Assembly: GCF_030268225.1 (NCBI RefSeq)
Contig: NZ_BSQG01000001.1
Span: forward strand, 423,299-487,298
Direction of reading: 5' to 3'
Length of the DNA stretch: 64,000 nt
DNA from: Nocardiopsis ansamitocini
Lineage (GTDB): Bacteria; Actinomycetota; Actinomycetes; Streptosporangiales; Streptosporangiaceae
The number at the start of each line of letters is the position of its first letter. Position 1 is the first letter of the stretch. A program made the position numbers and the translations under genes. Under the pieces are notes generated by a model. That model saw only the letters and a program-made list of their open reading frames with translations, ran no database searches and was not told the DNA's origin. Below, piece by piece: positions 41,158 through 49,766 of this stretch.

Positions 41158-42525
41158 TCAGTCGAGCCGGCGAAGCAGCAGCGCCGAGGCGACCGTGCGC
41201 GCACCCTCGCGGCGCACGGCCGACACGATCTCCTTGTCCGAGGTGACCACTGCCAACGGCCGCCCCTCCGGTTCAGCTCGAACCAGTCGGATGATCAGCT
41301 CGTCCGCGGTCTCGCCGGGGTCACTGAAGAGCAGGCGGACCCGCCTGGTCGCCGACAACGCGAGCGGTGCCTCCACCTCCGCACCGTCGAACACGCAGGT
41401 GATCTCGGACTTGGTCCGACTCGCCAACCCTTCGAGGCTGGCCAACAACCGGCTGCGCTGGTCGGCCAGCGGCAGGGTCCCGTATCCGGTCTTGGTGACG
41501 TTGTAACCGTCCACCAGCAGGTGGATGCGCGGCATGACCAGGAGCCGGTCGATGAGACCGGGGTCGTCGTCGGGCAGGCCCCGTGCGGGGACCCCGGTCG
41601 AACGGGTCTGGGTCTCGTCCGCGATCAGATCGGCGGGCAACGTGATCGACGTGGGCAGCGCGAGCTCACGGCGCAGCCCATGGGCCGCGTCCTGGAGCAC
41701 GTCGATGAGCACGCGGAGGCGCGACTCCTCGGCGCTGCGGCCGACCCGCGCGGCCCGACGGGCGTTCTCCACCTGGGCCTCGGCCGCAGCGAGCTTGTTG
41801 CGCAGCCGCCGGTTCTCCGCCTCCACCGAACTGACCTGGGCCGCGGCGGTTCCGCTTCGGTCACCCGCCTCGGCCTCGATCTTCCTGGCGTAGGCGACCG
41901 CCTCCTTGGCACGCTGCCGCTCGACATGGACCTTGCGACGCAGCTCGGTGATCTCGGACTTGTGATCGCGAAGGTCGGTGCGCAGTCGTTGCAACTCGGC
42001 ACGGTGCTCGCTCTTGGTCTCCTCCAGACGGTCGCGGAGCTGCGCCACCTCCTCGGCCGTGGCGTCGGCCTCTTTCGCGGTCTCCTGACGCTCCAGTTCG
42101 GTGTGGAGGCTGTCGACCATCGCCGCCCAGCCCTCGGGCCGCAGGAGGTAGGCGGTGGCGGCCACCGTTACCGGATCGGCTGCCGGCGGGACCTCGCCCT
42201 CCGTGATCTCCTCGGCCAACTGGGGCCATGCCTGACGCATCCGTTCGGCGACCTGGACACGGAATTGGGGGTCGCTCTCCAACTGCGCAGCGATCTGCGG
42301 GCCGGCCAGCCGGGCACGGCGCCTCGGCTCGAACCGGGCGACCTTGCGCAACATCGGAGGAAGGTCGCCAGTGGGCAACACCCCGAGGATCTCCGAGCCG
42401 TACTCGATGACCCGGGCACGCACGGCCTCGGGCAGCGGTCTGGCCGGACGTTCGGCACCGGCGGACTCGCCTGCGGACTCCTGGGCGGTCTCGGCCGGCT
42501 CCTCCCCCTCGCTCTCGCCGCTCAT
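41158..42525 (-). CDS. NYN-domain (PIN-like) RNA-binding protein
   Basis: The 455-residue protein begins with an acidic low-complexity stretch, then a conserved helical domain (PEAVRARVIEYGSEILGVLP to about residue 140). A coiled coil of about 150 residues follows, and the C-terminal NYN/YacP domain has LLVDGYNVTKTGYG, ITCVFDGAEV, SDPGETADELIIRLV and VVTSDKEI. The acidic residues match those of PIN-like nucleases, so RNA cleavage or binding is likely. The ATG overlaps the stop of the zinc-ribbon gene by four bases. Confidence 0.88.
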   Translation of the reverse strand: MSGESEGEEPAETAQESAGESAGAERPARPLPEAVRARVIEYGSEILGVLPTGDLPPMLRKVARFEPRRRARLAGPQIAAQLESDPQFRVQVAERMRQAWPQLAEEITEGEVPPAADPVTVAATAYLLRPEGWAAMVDSLHTELERQETAKEADATAEEVAQLRDRLEETKSEHRAELQRLRTDLRDHKSEITELRRKVHVERQRAKEAVAYARKIEAEAGDRSGTAAAQVSSVEAENRRLRNKLAAAEAQVENARRAARVGRSAEESRLRVLIDVLQDAAHGLRRELALPTSITLPADLIADETQTRSTGVPARGLPDDDPGLIDRLLVMPRIHLLVDGYNVTKTGYGTLPLADQRSRLLASLEGLASRTKSEITCVFDGAEVEAPLALSATRRVRLLFSDPGETADELIIRLVRAEPEGRPLAVVTSDKEIVSAVRREGARTVASALLLRRLD

Positions 42526-42794
42526 GGGTGCGCCACGCTCCCGGACCCATTGGCAGCCTCATCGGCGGCGGGGCGATCGACCAACTCAACGGAGTCGGCC
42601 GCTGAGCACCAGCGGCAGCGCACCTGCTCAACGGTTTCGGCCAGCACCTCACGCTCCTCCACCTGCCCCTCCCCGGACAGGTCGAAGTGCAGGTAGTCGC
42701 GCGCACGGACCGTACGGGTGACGTCAAAACGCGTCAGGTTCCCGCACTGCTTGCAGCGCCACCTCTGGTTACCGGTCGGCACCGAAATGCTCAC
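42522..42794 (-). CDS. Small zinc-ribbon-like protein coupled to the NYN gene
   Basis: The 90-residue protein has CKQC near its start and CRWC about 45 residues later, a typical zinc-ribbon spacing. The segment between them (FDVTRTVRARDYLHFDLSGEG) is conserved-looking and hydrophilic. GTG at 42794 follows GGAGGA at nine bases; an ATG at 42812 overlaps that ribosome site. It is translationally coupled to the NYN-domain protein and probably works with it on RNA. I know no assigned function. Confidence 0.75.
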   Translation of the reverse strand: MSISVPTGNQRWRCKQCGNLTRFDVTRTVRARDYLHFDLSGEGQVEEREVLAETVEQVRCRWCSAADSVELVDRPAADEAANGSGSVAHP

Positions 42795-43011
42795 AGCCTT
42801 GTCCTCCTCCATGGGTTCCGACCCTATTTGCCAGGCGCGCGAAAGTACCCGGAGAACACGGCCGTCGCCGAGAATCCCCGGTGCGGATCAACGAATGATG
42901 CGTCCCTCATCTTTCCACGGTCGCGCTGGGAGGAGGCTGGGGAGCGCGGGCGGGGCAGCGCCTTCATGGACGACCTGGCCGACCGAACCCGCCCGCGTCC
43001 GCACCCACGCG

Positions 43012-43017
43012 TACCCT
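43012..43017 (+). promoter_or_regulatory. -10 box for leaderless exonuclease mRNA
   Basis: TACCCT is followed by six bases and the GTG at 43024. Confidence 0.45.
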
Positions 43018-43023
43018 GACCGG

Positions 43024-44745
43024 GTGGCCCAACCCCACCTGCCGATGCAGGCAACCCTCGACGAACTCGGAACCCCTCTCTCCGCCACGACATTTGTGGT
43101 CGTGGACCTGGAGACCACCGGCTCGCGCCCTGACCGCGGAGCCGGCATCACCGAGATCGGCGCGGTCAAAGTCTGCGGAGGGGAGGTCCTGGCAGAGTTC
43201 GAGACGCTGGTGGACCCCGGTGAACCCGTACCGCCGTTCATCACGCTGCTCACCGGGATCAGCCAGGCCATGGTCGACTCCGCTCCCCCGGTCGCAGCAG
43301 TGCTGCCCGACTTCCTGTCGTTCGTCGGGCCGGATCCCACCATCGTCCTGGTGGCCCACAACGCTCCGTTCGACATCGGTTTTCTGAAGTCCGCCTGCGC
43401 CGCCCACGATGTGGACTGGCCGGGGTACCCCGTACTGGACACCCTGCCCCTGGCCCGTCGGTTGGTGTCGCGCAACGAGATCACCAACCACAAGCTCGCC
43501 ACCCTGGCGGGTTTCTTCGGTGCCGCCGACCAGCCGACGCACCGCGCACTGGCGGACGCGCGGGCCACTGCGGGAGTCCTGCACGGCCTGTTCGAGCGGT
43601 TGGGCCCCTACGGGGTGCAGACCTGGGAGGAACTGCGGTCCTTTCGCAGCGCCCCGACACCGGCCCAGCGGGGCAAACGGCATTTGGCCGAGGGCCTCCC
43701 CCAGAAGCCGGGCGTCTACGTGTTCGAGGACGCAGCAGGTGCGGCACTCTACGTCGGCAAGAGCACCAACCTGCGCAAACGCGTACAGTCCTATTTCACC
43801 GCCTCCGAGACCCGCTCCCGGGTGCGCGAGATGGTCGGACTGGCCGAGCGGGTCACCCCGATCGTGTGCGGGACCGCGCTGGAGGCCGAGGTGCGCGAAC
43901 TGCGGTTGATCACCGAGCGTAGTCCGACCTACAACCGGCGCTCACGCAACGCCGAACGGCTGCCGTGGGTAGAACTGACGCGCGAGACGTTCCCGCGGCT
44001 GTCGGTCGTGCGCAGGACCGACGGCGACGCCCACGCCTATCTGGGCCCCTTCTCCAGTGTGCGGGAGGCCGAGCTGGCCCGCGAAGCGGTGCACCAGACG
44101 TTTCGCATCCGCCAGTGCACCCAGCGCATCAAGGCGTCCCGACCGGTCAGAGCCTGTGCGCTGGCCGGGATGGGACGCTGCGGCGCGCCGTGCGAAGGGG
44201 CGGAGGACGTCGAGGAGTACTCCGCGCACACCGCAGCCGCGGCCCACGCGATGTCGGCCGACGTCTCCCCAGTGGTGGAGGCACTCACCGCGCACATCGC
44301 CGACCTCGCCGGGCAACTGCGCTACGAGGAGGCCGCGGTCCACCGCGACCGGCTGGCGGCGTTCGTGAAAGGCGCGACGCGCGCCCAGCGCCTGCAGGCG
44401 ATCGCGACGGTGGCGCACCTGGTAGCCGCACGCCCGGACGGCCCCGACTGGGAACTGTGCGTGGTACGCCACGGACGGCTCGCCGGGACCGCACGAATGC
44501 CCCCGGGCTCCGATCCGCATTCCTTTCTCAAAGCACTGGTGGACACCGCCGAGACAGTCGCTCCGGGCCGTGGGCCGGCCCCCAGGGCCAGTGCGGCCGA
44601 GACCGAATGCGTGCTGCGCTGGTTGGAGGGCCCGTTGGTGCGGCTGCTGGAACTGGAACACGACTGGGCGAGCCCGCTCAACGGCGCGCAAAAGTACCTG
44701 GGGCTGACAGACTGGGACCGGGCCGCACCCTTCACCCAGCGGTGA
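43024..44745 (+). CDS. DEDDh exonuclease fused to UvrC-like GIY-YIG nuclease domain
   Basis: This 573-residue fusion nuclease has an N-terminal DnaQ-like 3'-5' exonuclease (residues 20-190: VVDLETTG, HNAPFDIGFL, HRALADARAT). A GIY-YIG endonuclease domain follows (about 215-310: PGVYVFEDAAGAALYVGKSTNLRKRV, EAEVRELRLI), then a UvrC-like middle region with cysteines (CTQRIKASRPVRACALAGMGRCGAPC) and a UVR-like helix pair (LRYEEAAVHRDRLAAF). It resembles Cho/UvrC N-halves, suggesting a DNA-repair role. GTG at 43024 fits a leaderless TACCCT promoter; longer frames run into the previous gene. Confidence 0.9.
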   Translation: MAQPHLPMQATLDELGTPLSATTFVVVDLETTGSRPDRGAGITEIGAVKVCGGEVLAEFETLVDPGEPVPPFITLLTGISQAMVDSAPPVAAVLPDFLSFVGPDPTIVLVAHNAPFDIGFLKSACAAHDVDWPGYPVLDTLPLARRLVSRNEITNHKLATLAGFFGAADQPTHRALADARATAGVLHGLFERLGPYGVQTWEELRSFRSAPTPAQRGKRHLAEGLPQKPGVYVFEDAAGAALYVGKSTNLRKRVQSYFTASETRSRVREMVGLAERVTPIVCGTALEAEVRELRLITERSPTYNRRSRNAERLPWVELTRETFPRLSVVRRTDGDAHAYLGPFSSVREAELAREAVHQTFRIRQCTQRIKASRPVRACALAGMGRCGAPCEGAEDVEEYSAHTAAAAHAMSADVSPVVEALTAHIADLAGQLRYEEAAVHRDRLAAFVKGATRAQRLQAIATVAHLVAARPDGPDWELCVVRHGRLAGTARMPPGSDPHSFLKALVDTAETVAPGRGPAPRASAAETECVLRWLEGPLVRLLELEHDWASPLNGAQKYLGLTDWDRAAPFTQR

Positions 44746-44794
44746 CCGGGACCACGCTCACCGACAGCTCCCCACCTAAAACGACGAGGGTTCG

Positions 44795-45571
44795 ATGGCC
44801 GGCATCCCACTCAGCGACGACTACCCGGTGCGCCGGATACCGATCGTCACCTACCTGCTGGTCGCCGCCAACGTCACGGTCTACCTGCTGTCACCGATGT
44901 CGCAGTTGGCCGTCTGGTACAGCGCGGAACTGGGGGCGCGGCTGTGCTCGGTGGACGTCTACCTGCTGCACTGGGCGGCCTTCCCGACCGAGCTGCTGAC
45001 CGGGAGGCAGCTGACGGCGGAGCAGGCAGCCGCATTCACCAGCTGCCCCGTCGGGGAGTACACCAAGGTGCCGTGGATGTCGTCGGTGAGCTCGATGTTC
45101 CTGCACGGTGGAGCACTGCACCTCCTCGGCAACATGGTGTACCTCTTCGTTTTCGGCCCGTGTGTGGAGGACCGCCTCGGGCGGCTGCGCTACCTGGCCA
45201 TCTACCTGCTGTCGGGTGTTGTGGCCTGCTACGGGTTCGTTCTGGGCGAAGGCATCGGTACGACTCCGATGGTGGGCGCCTCCGGTGCGATCTCCGGAGT
45301 CCTGGGCGCCTACCTGGTGGTGCAGTTCCGCAGCAGGGTCATCACACTGGTCCTGGGCTTCATCCCGGTGCGGCTGCCGGGATGGCTCATGGTGGGGGCC
45401 TACTTCGCGCTGCAGTATTTCCTGTACCTCAGCCTGAGCATCTCCCCCGACGCCGAGAACAACACCGCCTATGGTGCGCACGTCTATGGTTTCATCGCCG
45501 GACTCACCAGTGGACTGCTGATCTACCGGGTCCGCTGGCGCTCGGGCGCCCGCCTGTCCGACGTGCACTGA
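44795..45571 (+). CDS. Rhomboid-family intramembrane serine protease
   Basis: The 258-residue membrane protein cleaves transmembrane substrates within the bilayer. It has six or seven helices, the HGGALHLLGNM motif at residues 104-114, nucleophile Ser163 in GASGAISG and catalytic His229 in AYGAHVYGFIAG. A luminal loop between helices 1 and 2 contains several cysteines. GAGGG lies four or five bases before the ATG. It starts 49 bases after the fusion nuclease; its substrate is not evident. Confidence 0.92.
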   Translation: MAGIPLSDDYPVRRIPIVTYLLVAANVTVYLLSPMSQLAVWYSAELGARLCSVDVYLLHWAAFPTELLTGRQLTAEQAAAFTSCPVGEYTKVPWMSSVSSMFLHGGALHLLGNMVYLFVFGPCVEDRLGRLRYLAIYLLSGVVACYGFVLGEGIGTTPMVGASGAISGVLGAYLVVQFRSRVITLVLGFIPVRLPGWLMVGAYFALQYFLYLSLSISPDAENNTAYGAHVYGFIAGLTSGLLIYRVRWRSGARLSDVH

Positions 45572-45608
45572 GACACCCGGATCCCAAGCGAATTCGAGGA
45601 GAGAACCC

Positions 45609-45884
45609 GTGGTCACCGCAATCGTGCTGATCAAGGCAGACGTCAACCGCATCCCGGAGGTCGCCGAGGCGATCGCCGACCTGGAAGGGGTCAGCGAGGT
45701 CTACTCGGTGACCGGCGGGGTGGATCTGATCGCGCTGGTGCGGGTGCGTCAGCACGAAGAGCTCGCCCAGGTCATCCCGGGCAGGGTGAACAAGGTCCCG
45801 GGGGTGCTGTCCTCCGACACCCACATCGCCTTCCACGCCTACTCCCACCACGATCTGGAGTCGGCGTTCTCCCTGGGAATGTGA
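45609..45884 (+). CDS. Lrp/AsnC ligand-binding (RAM) domain protein
   Basis: The 91-residue protein consists only of the regulatory RAM/ACT-like domain of AsnC regulators, without the DNA-binding helix-turn-helix: AIVLIKADVNRIPEVAEAIADLEGV, YSVTGGVDLIALVRV and FHAYSHHDLESAFSLGM. It may bind amino acids and partner with full-length regulators. It sits next to trpD (convergent), suggesting amino-acid sensing, but that is inference. GTG at 45609 has GAGGAG eight bases upstream. Confidence 0.92.
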   Translation: MVTAIVLIKADVNRIPEVAEAIADLEGVSEVYSVTGGVDLIALVRVRQHEELAQVIPGRVNKVPGVLSSDTHIAFHAYSHHDLESAFSLGM

Positions 45885-45946
45885 CCCGCCGCTTCCGCAG
45901 ATCCGCCCGTGGAACGGATGGGTCTGCGGAAAGCAAGGGTCGCGGG

Positions 45947-46993
45947 TCAGCCCCGCTTGGCCAGGGACTGGCTGGTCTCGACCCACGTGTCGAGGGTGGC
46001 TTTGGCCTTCCCCGAGTCCACTGCCTCGGCTGCGCGTTCCAGTCCGCTGCGCAACGCGTCGAGGAGCGGCCCGGACACGCCGTCCGCGGTGGCCAGCGCG
46101 CCCGCGGCGTTGAGCAGAACCGCGTCGCGGACCGCACCGGTACGCCCGTCCAGGAAGTCGCGCACCGCCTGGGCGTTGAACTCGACGTCCCCGCCGCGCA
46201 GTGCGTCGGGCTGCGCGCGCGGCAGGCCGAGGTCCGCAGGATCCAACCGCTCCTCGTGGACCTGCCCCTGAGCCACGACCCATACCGCGGAGGTGGTGGT
46301 CGTCGTCAGCTCGTCCAGCCCGTCGTCACCGCGGAAGACCAGCGCACGCACCCCGCGGTCGGCGAACACCCCGGCGATGACACCGCACATGCGGGGATCG
46401 AACACCCCGATTGCCGAAGCGGTGGGCCGCGCGGGATTGGTGAGCGGTCCGAGGAAATTGAAGACGGTGGGCACTCCGAGTTCGCGCCGCGGTTTGGCCG
46501 CGTAACGCAACGACGGATGGAACAACGGGGCGAAACAGAAAGTGATCCCGGCTTTCTCCACCATCGTCGCGGCGTGGCGGGGGGCGAGGTCGATGACCAC
46601 GCCCAGCCGCTCCAGCACGTCGGCCGTACCGCAGGAGGACGACGCGGCACGGTTGCCGTGCTTGACGACCCGGGCGCCGGCCGCGGCGGCGACGATGGCC
46701 GCCATCGTTGAGACGTTCACCGTGTGGGCACGGTCTCCGCCGGTACCCACGATGTCCAGGGTCGACCCCGGAACCGTGACCGGCACCGCGTGGTCCAGCA
46801 TTCCCTGGGCCAGGCCGGAGACTTCCGCCACCGCTTCGCCCTTGGCGCGCAGGGCGACTGCGAAGCCCGCGATCTGGGCGTCGGTTGCCGAGCCCGACAT
46901 GATCTCGTTCATCGCCCACGCGGTGTCGGCTCCCGACAGGGAGGCGCCGCCCAGCAGCGCGTTGACGAGTTCGGGCCAGGTTCGTGCAGTCAC
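45947..46993 (-). CDS. trpD: Anthranilate phosphoribosyltransferase
   Basis: TrpD adds phosphoribose from PRPP to anthranilate in tryptophan synthesis. The 348-residue protein has the PRPP-binding [16 protein letters not shown] near residue 80, [20 protein letters not shown] near 110-130, [13 protein letters not shown] near 178 and [10 protein letters not shown]. It stands alone; no other trp genes are adjacent, as in other actinomycetes with a detached trpD. The GTG at 46993 has GAGGATCCCAA upstream. No attenuator was seen in the 248-bp gap to the next gene. Confidence 0.96.
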   Translation of the reverse strand: MTARTWPELVNALLGGASLSGADTAWAMNEIMSGSATDAQIAGFAVALRAKGEAVAEVSGLAQGMLDHAVPVTVPGSTLDIVGTGGDRAHTVNVSTMAAIVAAAAGARVVKHGNRAASSSCGTADVLERLGVVIDLAPRHAATMVEKAGITFCFAPLFHPSLRYAAKPRRELGVPTVFNFLGPLTNPARPTASAIGVFDPRMCGVIAGVFADRGVRALVFRGDDGLDELTTTTTSAVWVVAQGQVHEERLDPADLGLPRAQPDALRGGDVEFNAQAVRDFLDGRTGAVRDAVLLNAAGALATADGVSGPLLDALRSGLERAAEAVDSGKAKATLDTWVETSQSLAKRG

Positions 46994-47241
46994 TTGGGAT
47001 CCTCGATGTCACCGGTGGGAAATTCGTGGAACGTCACGGATGTGTCCCGGAGTCGCGTGGGCCGCTCAGGCGGGGCGTCGCAACGCGCGCGGGAGGGACC
47101 GGCACCGCCATCGGGCGGTGTCGGCGCCGTGGCGCAGCGCGCCGCGAAAGGCTCGGAGCGTGGGAGCACCGCCGCGCGGAGGCGCGGCGGCCGACAGTGG
47201 TGACATCGGTGTGGTGCGGTCCTTGTGGATCGGCCCCGGCG

Positions 47242-47673
47242 CTACTGCACGGGGGCGAGCGTACGTGCGCGGTCGCGCATCAGTTCGGCGAGGGACTCGG
47301 CGAGGGCGACCGGGTCGATGGGGTGGCTGACCACCTTGTCGGCCCGGGACCACGTCGCCAGCCAACCGTCGTCGCGGCGACCGATGAGCACCAGCACCGA
47401 CGGGCAGTCGAAGATCTCGTCCTTGGCCTGACGGCAGAGTCCCATCCCTCCCGCGGGTTTGGCCTCCCCGTCCAGGATGGCGACGTCGATCGCGGCGTCC
47501 TCAAGGCGCCGCATCGCCGCAGGAGCGGTCGCACACTCCACCAACTCGACCTTGGGGACATCGATCGCGGGGCGCCGCCCGATCGCCAGGCGTACCTGCT
47601 CCCGAACCGAGGCATTGTCGCTGTAGACGAGGACACGCATCTTCGCGGTGTTCTCGGTGCCGGTGTCGGCCAT
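47242..47673 (-). CDS. Stand-alone receiver-like (CheY-fold) protein
   Basis: The 143-residue protein has a receiver-type core: KMRVLVYSDNASVREQVRLAI at the start, DVAILDGEAKPAGGMGLCRQAK with a possible phospho-acceptor Asp, VLVLIGRRDDGW and SHPIDPVALAESLAEL. The acidic pair after beta 1 is reduced to SDN, so it may be a pseudo-receiver. It lacks an output domain. The ATG at 47673 follows AAGGA at eight bases; the longer frame to 47766 is unsupported. It lies between trpD and the cytochrome oxidase genes. Function unknown. Confidence 0.75.
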   Translation of the reverse strand: MADTGTENTAKMRVLVYSDNASVREQVRLAIGRRPAIDVPKVELVECATAPAAMRRLEDAAIDVAILDGEAKPAGGMGLCRQAKDEIFDCPSVLVLIGRRDDGWLATWSRADKVVSHPIDPVALAESLAELMRDRARTLAPVQ

Positions 47674-48166
47674 GGTTACCGTCCTTGTATCCGCCTGAGG
47701 GGTCTCGACGCGCTGAACGCCGACACCACGCCGTGACCTCTTCGGTTGTCGCGGACCCCGCGCCACGCTGGGGACGCCGGTCTGCGCAGGATCGGCGCTC
47801 CCGTGTTACCCCGGCGGAGCCGCCGCCACACCCGCCGGGCCTGGCCGGGTGTGCCCACCCCGAGCCTATTGCCTCAAGGCCCGGAGGACGACAGGATGCC
47901 AGGGACGAACACAGGGCGGGCCGGCGGGCCCGCATACAGCACCCCATAGTGCGACCCCCCGCGGGCGGACGACGGCCTTTCCCTGACGGGTCAGCGCGAT
48001 AGGGCCGGTCCGAAACAGCAACCGCCGCGGGGACCTCGGAGTGATAACGGGGACGTCACGGCGCGTCTGACGAGATCAACGCCCGACGACGCCCGCGGCG
48101 TGGTCCATTGTGCGCGTTACGGGGGGTCGTGCAACGCCCCCCGTCAGATAGCGCAATAATGCTGGC
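47674..48166. other. Intergenic region upstream of ctaE (493 bp)
   Basis: No supported gene. An 8-bp stem (ACGGGGGG / CCCCCCGT, 48119-48144) lies just upstream of a possible AATAAT -10 box at 48155-48160. That box ends six bases before the ctaE GTG, so ctaE may be leaderless. The left part is GC-rich and featureless to me. Confidence 0.5.
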
Positions 48167-48793
48167 GTGGCGACAGCAACCGCGAACCAAGAAACAGGAC
48201 CGACACCAGTGCATGGTGCGGCTAAGCGACCTGACCTGGTGAGCGTTGGCACCATCGTTTGGTTGGCCAACGAACTCATGTTCTTCGCAGCGCTGTTCGC
48301 GATGTACTTCACCATCCGATCGGTGACCAAGGGCAACCCTGACCTGGGTGCGTGGCCTGACGCGCACCTCAACGTCGCGTTGTCCACGACGATCACCATC
48401 ATCCTGGTGGCCTCCAGCTTCACCGCGCAGTTCGGCGTTTGGGCCGCGGAGCGCGGTGATGTCAAGAAGCTCCGAAAGTGGTTTTACATCTCTTTTGCCA
48501 TGGGCGCGATCTTCATCGTCGGCCAGGCATACGAGTACTACGAGCTGATCGTGCACGAAGGACTGACCCTGCAGTCCAGTGCCTACGGCTCGATGTTCTT
48601 CCTCACCACGGGTTTCCACGGTCTCCACGTCATCGGTGGTCTGATCGCGTTCCTCATCATGTTGGGACGCACGTACGCCGCGAAGCGCTTCACTCACCAG
48701 CAGGCGACCAGCGCGATCGTCGTGTCCTACTACTGGCACTTCGTCGACGTGGTCTGGATCGCTTTGTTCGCAACCATCTACCTACTTCAGTAA
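48167..48793 (+). CDS. ctaE: Cytochrome c oxidase subunit III
   Basis: This 208-residue integral membrane subunit of the aa3 oxidase has five helices, with [48 protein letters not shown] and the terminal [22 protein letters not shown] as family signatures. It lacks the first two helices of seven-helix subunit III forms, as is normal in actinobacteria. It begins the cluster ctaE-qcrC-qcrA-qcrB, which encodes parts of the bc1-aa3 supercomplex. GTG at 48167 has no clear ribosome site. Confidence 0.96.
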   Translation: MATATANQETGPTPVHGAAKRPDLVSVGTIVWLANELMFFAALFAMYFTIRSVTKGNPDLGAWPDAHLNVALSTTITIILVASSFTAQFGVWAAERGDVKKLRKWFYISFAMGAIFIVGQAYEYYELIVHEGLTLQSSAYGSMFFLTTGFHGLHVIGGLIAFLIMLGRTYAAKRFTHQQATSAIVVSYYWHFVDVVWIALFATIYLLQ

Positions 48794-48809
48794 CCCGAAC
48801 GGGGAAACC

Positions 48810-49766
48810 GTGAAATGGATTACCGCGCGGCGACGGCATCCCCTTGCGGGGTATGTCGTCGTCATCATCGCGCTGGCCTTTTTCGGGGTGGGGTACACCT
48901 TCGTGGCCCCCGCCACCAGTCCGGCGCAGGCGCAGAACGCGAGCGCCGAGTCCGACCTGGCCAACGTGGACCTGGCGAACGGCCGCGAGCTGTTCAACCA
49001 GAGCTGCGCGAGCTGCCATGGGCAGGACGGCAAGGGCATCACCAAGACCGAGGCCGGTAACGCCGGCGCCTGGGGACCGGACCTGACCGGTGTGGGCGCC
49101 GCTGCGGTGGACTTCCAGGTCAGCACCGGGCGTATGCCTTCGGCCAACCCCGATGCCCAGATGCCTCGCAAACCGGCCATGTACGGCCGCGACGACATCA
49201 ACGACATCGCGGCCTACGTCGACGCGCAGTTCGGCGGCGGACCCGGCATTCCCGTGAACGTCCCCGGCGACAAGCCCAAGCGCGCCGACTTCGAGTCGGA
49301 GGCCGACTACGAGGAGGCCACTGAGCTCTACCAGTCCTCCCTGGAGCAGTACACCGGCGGTGGCGACACCGAGGCCGGCATGAAGCTCTACATGACCAAC
49401 TGCGCGCACTGCCACAGCTGGTCTGGTGGGGGCGGCGCCCTGACCGACGGCCGTTGGGCCCCGGACCTGAACAGCGCGACCCCGCGTCAGATCTACGAGG
49501 CCATGCTCACCGGCCCCGGCGCGATGCCCGTCTTCCAGGACTCAAACGACGAGGTCGGCGGCGAGGGCGGCGCGATCAGCTCCAGCGAGAAGCAGTCCCT
49601 GATCAAGTTCATCGTGGACCTGGAGAACGAGCCGAACGCCGGCGGTTACTTCGGGCTCAACCGCGTCGGCCAGGTGGCCGAGGGCTTCATCGGGTGGACT
49701 GTCGGCATCAGCCTGATCGTGGCGTGCGCGATCTGGATCACCGCGAAGCAGCGAGCACATGACTGA
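48810..49766 (+). CDS. qcrC: Diheme cytochrome c subunit of the bc1 complex
   Basis: QcrC passes electrons from the Rieske protein to the oxidase within the supercomplex, replacing a soluble cytochrome c. The 318-residue protein has an N-terminal signal/anchor helix (YVVVIIALAFFGVGY), heme motif SCASCHG near residue 68, second heme motif NCAHCHSW near 198, axial Met regions (GRMPSANP and PGAMPVF), and a C-terminal helix (FIGWTVGISLIVACAIWIT). It starts 16 bases after ctaE and overlaps qcrA by eight bases. Confidence 0.96.
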   Translation: MKWITARRRHPLAGYVVVIIALAFFGVGYTFVAPATSPAQAQNASAESDLANVDLANGRELFNQSCASCHGQDGKGITKTEAGNAGAWGPDLTGVGAAAVDFQVSTGRMPSANPDAQMPRKPAMYGRDDINDIAAYVDAQFGGGPGIPVNVPGDKPKRADFESEADYEEATELYQSSLEQYTGGGDTEAGMKLYMTNCAHCHSWSGGGGALTDGRWAPDLNSATPRQIYEAMLTGPGAMPVFQDSNDEVGGEGGAISSSEKQSLIKFIVDLENEPNAGGYFGLNRVGQVAEGFIGWTVGISLIVACAIWITAKQRAHD

